Below, piece by piece: positions 59,095 to 64,000 of a stretch of 64,000 bases of DNA (its first letter is position 1; the number at the start of each line of letters is the position of its first letter). The DNA comes from Bombyx mori. Lineage: Eukaryota > Arthropoda > Insecta > Lepidoptera > Bombycidae. Under the pieces are notes generated by a model. It saw nothing but the letters and a program-made list of their open reading frames with translations, did no database searches and was not told the DNA's origin. The stretch covers positions 13,268,001-13,332,000 of the forward strand of contig NC_085124.1 of assembly GCF_030269925.1 (NCBI RefSeq), in the 5' to 3' direction. A program made the translations under genes and the position numbers.

Positions 59095-59165
59095 AAAAAA
59101 TTAATCAATTCCATCTCATTTCGATTCATATCTTTTTTCATTTAACAATATGTATTTCATTAATA

Positions 59166-59685
59166 ATTTAAAATGTTCATAAACTTGATACGGCTAACAA
59201 TAGAGTCACAAGAAGCCAATTGTCATACTTAAAAAATGAAGAAGGAGAACTAAATTCTACCTTCGATTTAAATGTTATAGATCCTTGACTGACTATTTTA
59301 AGTAAAATAATACATGGTATTTTGAAATTTTGTACTTGTCAGTTGTGACCCACGGCATGCCATTGTTTTTTTTTTCTTAGCTCTTGGCTTGTAGTCAAAG
59401 GGGCTATTTCACCTGTGCTTTGAGTGGTGGATGAGTTTATGAGCTTTAGTAACCACTTAGGTATTATCAGTAATACCAATCATTTACTCAAATAACCAAT
59501 AAGCATATGAAGGCCTTGCCCACTCTTTCTCAGGTGGGCTGTATGATAGTGTAAGTATAAATAATCTCAGTGTGTTGTAAACAATACGGACTGTTTTAAA
59601 GAACAACTAACTGAACACCTTAACTGCAATCAAATCTATCAAAAAAGTAACTGGCTTCAACAAGGTAAAAACGTTTTTTTCTTTT
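59166..59685. other. Spacer with eroded repeat sequence
   Basis: No gene. Around 59390-59540 a strongly eroded SINE/LINE tail can be guessed (TAGTAACCACTTAGGTATTA, CAGGTGGGCTGT). Confidence 0.35.
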
Positions 59686-59930
59686 TTTTTTTATTGCTTA
59701 GATGGGTGGGCGAGCTCACGGCCACCCAGTGTTAAGTGGTTACCGGAGCCCATAGACATCTACAAGGTAAATTCCGCCACCCACCTTGAGTCATGAGTTG
59801 TAAGGTCTCACTTAAACACTACAACGGCTACCCCGCCCTTCAAACCGAAATGCATTACTGCTTCACGGCCGAAATAGGCAGGGTGGTGGTACCTACCCGC
59901 GTGAACTCATAAGATGTCCTACCACCAATA
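59686..59930 (-). mobile_element. Bm1-type SINE, 3' part
   Basis: Poly(T), GCTTAGATGGGTGGGCGAGC, to GAACTCATAAGATGTCCTACC. Confidence 0.8.
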
Positions 59931-59934
59931 TGAT

Positions 59935-60130
59935 CAGGTGGTGCTGTAGTTAGCGCGCCTGACTTGCGCCGAGGGTGATTTGATCCCGGATCGGGAAAAC
60001 ATTCGTGTGATGAACAAGTTTCTTTGCTCTTTGTCTGGGTATTTATAATGAAAATATGTATATTATTATATTTAGACGCATAAAAGTATGTATATATCAG
60101 CCTCTACTCCTTTTTTGAAGTCTGTTATAA
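59935..60130 (+). mobile_element. tRNA-derived SINE of a second type
   Basis: The head CTGTAGTTAGCGCGCCTGAC (A-box-like) and GGTGATTTGATCCCG (B-box-like), then CGTGTGATGAACAAGTTTCT and TCTGGGTATTTATAATG; the tail is AT-rich. Not a functional tRNA: the arms do not close. Confidence 0.6.
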
Positions 60131-60292
60131 ATTTAAAATCAAAAATGTTCAAAATTGTAATTATCTTTTCTGGGTCTAAGATGTCGCTTGTGACAAAAAC
60201 GCTTTGTTATGTAAGGTCACCTCGCAAATAAAAGCAGTGTCATTAAATTAAATTTTATTTCGTCTGTTCTTCATGCTCATGTTTCAGTCGTC

Positions 60293-60298
60293 TTTATT
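60293..60298 (-). terminator. Poly(A) signal of the secreted-protein gene
   Basis: AATAAA on the minus strand, 53 nt after the stop codon at 60352; supports the placing of the last exon. Confidence 0.6.
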
Positions 60299-60351
60299 TG
60301 TACAAAGCATATCTAATTCAATTAATTAACATTAACATGGTCACTAGTGAC

Positions 60352-63060
60352 TCATTCAGTCTTGTTTTCTACTATTATTTCTTTCTCTTTTATCTCTTCC
60401 TGTTTTTCTTCTGTGGATACCTTGATTTCTTCGGCTTCCGCTTTCAACCCGTCACTGACGTTGTTATTATCCCCTACAACATGATAAGTTATTATTAAAT
60501 ATTAAACAAAATTTCAATTCGAACAATCAGCACCTGAACAATAAATGTTAGCAAATTTTCTACACGTAGTACACAAAGTATAATATTATTAGTTACATAT
60601 TATTGACATAAAAAATTTCGGCATTGTTTGTACAGTTAAATTAGATATTTTAATAAAAAACAAAATTGTTTTATATAGGTACAACTATCCCAAAAGATTG
60701 TGTAAATTACGCTCAATTAAACCACAAGTACGGACACTTTTGCAGTTACCATTCGGAAAAATGTAAAACAAATATGTTAAATATACACAGAAAAGCAGTT
60801 CCACCATTCATCCCTGATACCTCAACATTAGTGCCTATGGTATTGATAGCACTGTTGACAGCCGTCGAAGCTGTCGCAATCGAGCCATTGATAACCGCTC
60901 CTATAGTGCCAATCAAGGTGGTCACGAATAACGCCACGCGATCCCACGAAGCTATTCGTAAAATTTTACAAATTTCACATTACTTTTCTTTTTCATAAAA
61001 ATATTTGCAATTCATATATTCATTCAATGATATTCAAAGATAACTGTATATTGAGCGGTGAAAGGTTATTTGTTTTTTTCGCGTTAATAGGCGACATTTA
61101 TCTTTGAAATTATTATAAACTAGCGACCCGCCCTCGCTTCGCTTCGGAAACATTAAAACAAATATGAAACCAAAAAAATAAAATAAAAAAAATATAAAAA
61201 AAAGTAGCCTATGTTCATCAGGGACAATGTCGGCTTCTAATGGAAAAAGAATTTTTCAAATCGGTCCAGTAGTTTCGGAGCCTATTCGAAACAAACAAAC
61301 AAACAAATCTTTCCTCTTTATAATATTAGTATAGATGTGTCTTTTATTTGGTATTAGCTTCAACAGTTTGATGTTTTTAATTTAAATTGAATTAAGTTTA
61401 GTCCATTCGAATATCTGAAGAAGTTTTTTTGTTATGATATTTTTTCCAAATTTTATACTTGACTCTCCTGTGAAGTTGCAAAAATATCGCTTAAATGTAA
61501 TAATAGACTTTCACTCCTCGATATGAAAAAGTACTCACCACCATTTCCACCGTGACCGCCGTGACCGTGTACTGGCAACAAAATGACGCCTCCCTTCTCT
61601 TGATCAGATTTAGTCTCTTCAACCACTTCCGAATCTCTTGGCTTCACTGGATTATTGACTGTTGTTTGGATCTTTTTAACTGCTCCTGCGATGCCTTGCA
61701 GAACTGGGCTGTTCTCGAAAATTTGTTTTAACGGCCCGGCTGCGGGTTGTTCTGGTTTTGTTTCAGTAGGTAGATTTGACTCCGATGGTTTCGCAATGTC
61801 TGGAGCGGCACTCGCGGCTCCGTTCGTACTAGTCGCTTCAGCGGGTTTCTCAGTAGACTGAGCACCAGGCCTATTTGGTTGTAAGAGGTTTAGGAAGTTA
61901 AATGGAAAATTTTGTACACCAGAAAAGAGACCAGAAGGCGCCTGCGACTGTTGACCGCTCTGGTTTTGTTGGTTACTGTTTTGTCCCTGGGGATTAAAAA
62001 AGTTGCTTATTTGCGACGGCAGATTTTGCCACGGCGCAGGTCTCTGCGTTGTGGTGGTTGCGTCGCCTTGAACATCTGACTGAGGGGCTGCAGTGCTAGC
62101 TCCGCCAAAAATATTTGGAACACTCCATGCTTGGTTCGAGTTCCAGTTGTTGATTGCTTGAGTGAGATTAGCCATTCCGGACAGGAATGAATTCTGGAGG
62201 TTGGTCACCATTTGAATTAAAGGATTTGTAGGGCCATTGGTGCTTGTTACTGTAGAAGCTGTTGTGCTTTGAGCAGGGGCGGTACTGGAACTTTCAGCTG
62301 CAGCCTCTCCGTCGGCTTTGAACGTAGCCACAATTTGAATACCTTCAGATAGCTGATTAAGACCGCTATTGAAATTTGTCTCTAAAGACTTGAGACCCGA
62401 TTCGATTGTTTCAAAAGAAGCTTTATTTTGCGTTTCCTCGACAGAAGGGGCCGCGATGGTGTCAGCTGGTTTAATAAAATGTAGCGTTTCATTCAACTTT
62501 TGTATTTGAGCGCCGAAATTTTCTTGGAAATGTTGCAAGCTGGCCTGGAGCTCGTTAATTTGCTCGGTACGAGCGTACCATTTTCCAATACCGTCTGACA
62601 CTTCCTGGAAGCCTTGACGAAGAGCGATTTCCGCTGTGTTAATGTCATTTTTGACGGAAGAAACGATTTTTTCAGCATCTTCGTGGTGTTCAGGATTCTG
62701 TGTTTCGTGCTCTTGATGCTGCGGGGGCCCGGGATTTCTTAAATCGACTAGAGGCCTCTTGATTTCCTCATTTTCATCCGGCACTTCAACGTTTTCTAAA
62801 TCACTCTTCAACGACGGTTTGATTTCTTCAACGATAACTTTAACGGGGATGTCGACGACTTCTTTTTTGTTCGCGCGGAGGCTGTTATCGATGTCCTTAA
62901 TCGTATTAGCCTGGTCGATGAGCTCCTGCTCACTAGATAAGTTCTCAACGACATTTAAAGGTTTATCTTCGGCCTCGGGGACCTTGTCCGGGATGGAGGC
63001 TGCGCGTGCGGCGAGCACGAATGTAGTTAGCAACAGGGCCGCGTGTAGTTTCATGGTCAT
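60352..63060 (-). CDS. Secreted low-complexity protein of unknown function, 3 exons, about 596 aa
   Basis: Exons: 63060-61539, 60951-60805 (alternative donor at 60821), 60473-60352. With the 60805 donor all phases join to a TGA at 60354-60352 (1791 nt). The first ATG is used; a second lies two codons on. Residues 1-20 form a signal peptide ending in LAARA. Next come an acidic Glu/Lys/Val stretch, an amphipathic helical region (about 130-260: VSDGIGKWYARTEQINELQ, LQHFQENFGAQIQKLNETL), a Ser/Thr/Ala/Pro linker (about 255-285), a Gln/Asn/Pro-rich segment (about 340-400), and a His/Gly tail of exon 1. Exon 2 encodes a hydrophobic Ala/Gly/Ile stretch (VALFVTTLIGTIGAVINGS). Exon 3 encodes a very acidic Lys/Glu end. 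I do not recognise the family; the layout suggests an extracellular or haemolymph protein. Intron 1 holds a dispersed repeat (61122-61337). Confidence 0.75.
61122..61337 (+). repeat. Dispersed lepidopteran repeat (CTAGC...TAGTATAGAT type)
   Basis: AAACTAGCGACCCGCCCTCG through ATAATATTAGTATAGATG, with TAGTTTCGGAGCCTATTCGA and a CAAA run. In intron 1 of the secreted-protein gene. A reversed relative lies inside the hAT element near 19345-19520. Confidence 0.6.
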
Positions 63061-63093
63061 CGCTACACTAAAGCTTTCGGGTGGGGCTCCTCA

Positions 63094-63099
63094 TTTATA
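63094..63099 (-). promoter_or_regulatory. TATA box of the secreted-protein gene
   Basis: TATAAA on the minus strand, 34 bp upstream of the start codon, in the context TTGTATAAATGAGG. A start site about 25-30 bp on would give a very short leader. A consensus TATA box suits a strongly or tissue-specifically expressed secreted protein. Confidence 0.65.
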
Positions 63100-63295
63100 C
63101 AAGCGAGGTAACGGTGCATACCGGCGCTTCGTGTTTACGCTTTCCGTGCCTTCGGACCGCGCTAAATGTTTTCGTCATTATTTGTATTAAAATAGCTACT
63201 GTCGGTCTACGAAAATATACTTTAAAAATACCAGTGTTACTGACTGACTTACTGTCCAATTTTGATTAGTTGCGAACTGTAAATATGTATATATT

Positions 63296-63452
63296 TTTTT
63301 GCTTAGATGGATGGACGAGTTCATAGCCCATCTGATGTTAAGTACTGGAGCCCATAGACATTTACAACGTAAATGCGCCACCCACCTTGAGATATAATTT
63401 CTAAGATCTCAGTATAGTTACAACGGCTGCCGCACCCTTCAAACCGAAACGC
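63296..63452 (-). mobile_element. Bm1-type SINE, 3' part
   Basis: GCTTAGATGGATGGACGAGT to CACCCTTCAAACCGAAACGC, about 200 bp upstream of the secreted-protein promoter. Confidence 0.75.
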
Positions 63453-63454
63453 AC

Positions 63455-63562
63455 AATTTCAATTACACTTGTAGGCAGACGAACGAGCATACCGCCCACT
63501 TGATGGTGACTGGTTACCGTCGCCCATGGACGTCAGCAATGCACAGTCAAGCCGCTGCCTAC
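63455..63562 (-). mobile_element. LINE 3' tail, truncated
   Basis: ACACTTGTAGGCAGACGAAC ... AAGCCGCTGCCTACC, directly next to the Bm1 fragment. Confidence 0.7.
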
Positions 63563-64000
63563 CGTAAAAATTTGGATATGGAAAATTGTTGAATAAAAAA
63601 AATAACTGCAGGTCGTTTGAATAAAAATTCAAATCATGGAGGGCCAGAATGTACGTTGACAATATATTATTTATGATCGAGGTAAAAGTTTGAAATGAAA
63701 ACTCGTTTCGAAGTCGATGACACTTTTTGTTTTGTTTATCTTTCCAGAACGTTCGATGGAAGAAGGTTTTAATAGTGTTGTAAAAGTATATTACTAATTT
63801 TACAACGTAAGTATTGTAATAAAATATATTTAATATATTAAGTAGCGTTTGCAAATCCCCCAAAAAAATAAGCAATTTTTCGTCACATCTTAAGAAAAAT
63901 GAGGCTTTTTTATTATAAGTAATAATGTTAAAGCTATACATAAGCCGCGCCCTTATCTAAAATAAACTAGACACTGTTCTGGAAAATCTAAATGTTTTCA
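63563..64000. other. AT-rich flank, no gene seen
   Basis: A reverse frame of 160 codons runs through here, but its composition follows the AT content and it reads into the LINE tail, so I do not call it. Confidence 0.4.

Larger units (their letters stand above)
54740..59165 (+). mobile_element. Family A copy interrupted by a hAT MITE and a LINE
   Basis: Pieces: 54740-54773 (TTAATGGCGGGATCACGAGG), 55137-55362 (ending TTGATTAATATTTCAAA) and 59095 onward (TTAATCAATTCCATCTCATTTC). Their order matches an uninterrupted family A unit such as 32754-33173. Confidence 0.7.

Noticed and set aside
61453..61538. Read-through of the secreted-protein exon 1 to a stop 28 codons on
   Set aside because: A consensus donor GTGAGT lies at 61538 and the next exon joins in phase.
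63459..63941. Minus-strand 160-codon frame
   Set aside because: Phe/Tyr/Asn/Ile-rich by AT composition and reads into a LINE tail.
1..64000. CRISPR arrays, operons, prokaryotic phage or plasmid systems
   Set aside because: No regular spaced repeats or bacterial gene organisation; introns and insect transposons show a eukaryotic nuclear locus.

Overview
This is a 64 kb window of an AT-rich insect nuclear genome, almost certainly a silkworm (Bombyx mori or its wild relative). Full-length tRNA-headed SINEs of the Bm1 type, many short tails of a matching LINE, spliced eukaryotic genes and a dense layer of lepidopteran transposons all point there. I rebuilt four protein-coding genes by following exon phases by eye. 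No tRNA or rRNA gene, CRISPR array or prokaryotic operon was seen.

Genes. (1) MTPAP, mitochondrial poly(A) polymerase, plus strand, 7116-11984, 7 coding exons, 599 aa. (2) THADA, a very large HEAT/ARM-repeat protein, minus strand, 53949 down to 14389, 27 coding exons whose phases all match, 1750 aa; MTPAP and THADA converge tail to tail. (3) A 295-aa zeste-like / Myb-SANT-like protein, plus strand, 33427-35203, 6 exons, lying wholly inside the 12.5-kb intron 19 of THADA on the opposite strand. (4) A secreted, low-complexity 596-aa protein of unknown function, minus strand, 63060-60352, 3 exons, with a good TATA box and poly(A) signal.

Layout. 1-540 is a reversed copy of a SINE-like family (called family A here). 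554-5337 holds two near-identical P-element-like transposons side by side, each with its own 8-bp target duplication. 5390-6240 is a structured non-coding element. 7116-11984 is MTPAP; 12307-13424 is an inverted-repeat element with a hAT MITE nested in it; 14389-53949 is THADA, whose introns are packed with mobile DNA: a 3.1-kb hAT element carrying a broken R1-clade LINE, a mariner, a pogo-type element, a decayed LINE copy, a maT mariner, a Tigger/pogo-type deletion element with many subterminal motifs, a hAT MITE, jockey-like LINE ends and several Bm1 SINEs. 54246-59095 holds a full-length Bm1, a family A copy broken first by a hAT MITE and again by an almost intact LINE with a 986-aa endonuclease/reverse transcriptase ORF and a 92-nt poly(T) tail. 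60293-63100 is the secreted-protein gene.

Most informative observations: two P-like insertions 34 bp apart; a perfect 26-bp palindrome flanked by 8-bp direct repeats just upstream of the MTPAP start codon; a Bm1 SINE whose target duplication is exactly the splice donor of THADA exon 26; similar 3' tails in the Bm1 SINE and the intact LINE; a SINE-like family A proven by long target duplications; and the antisense Myb/SANT-like gene in a THADA intron. Family names come from recognition of protein motifs, not from database searches.
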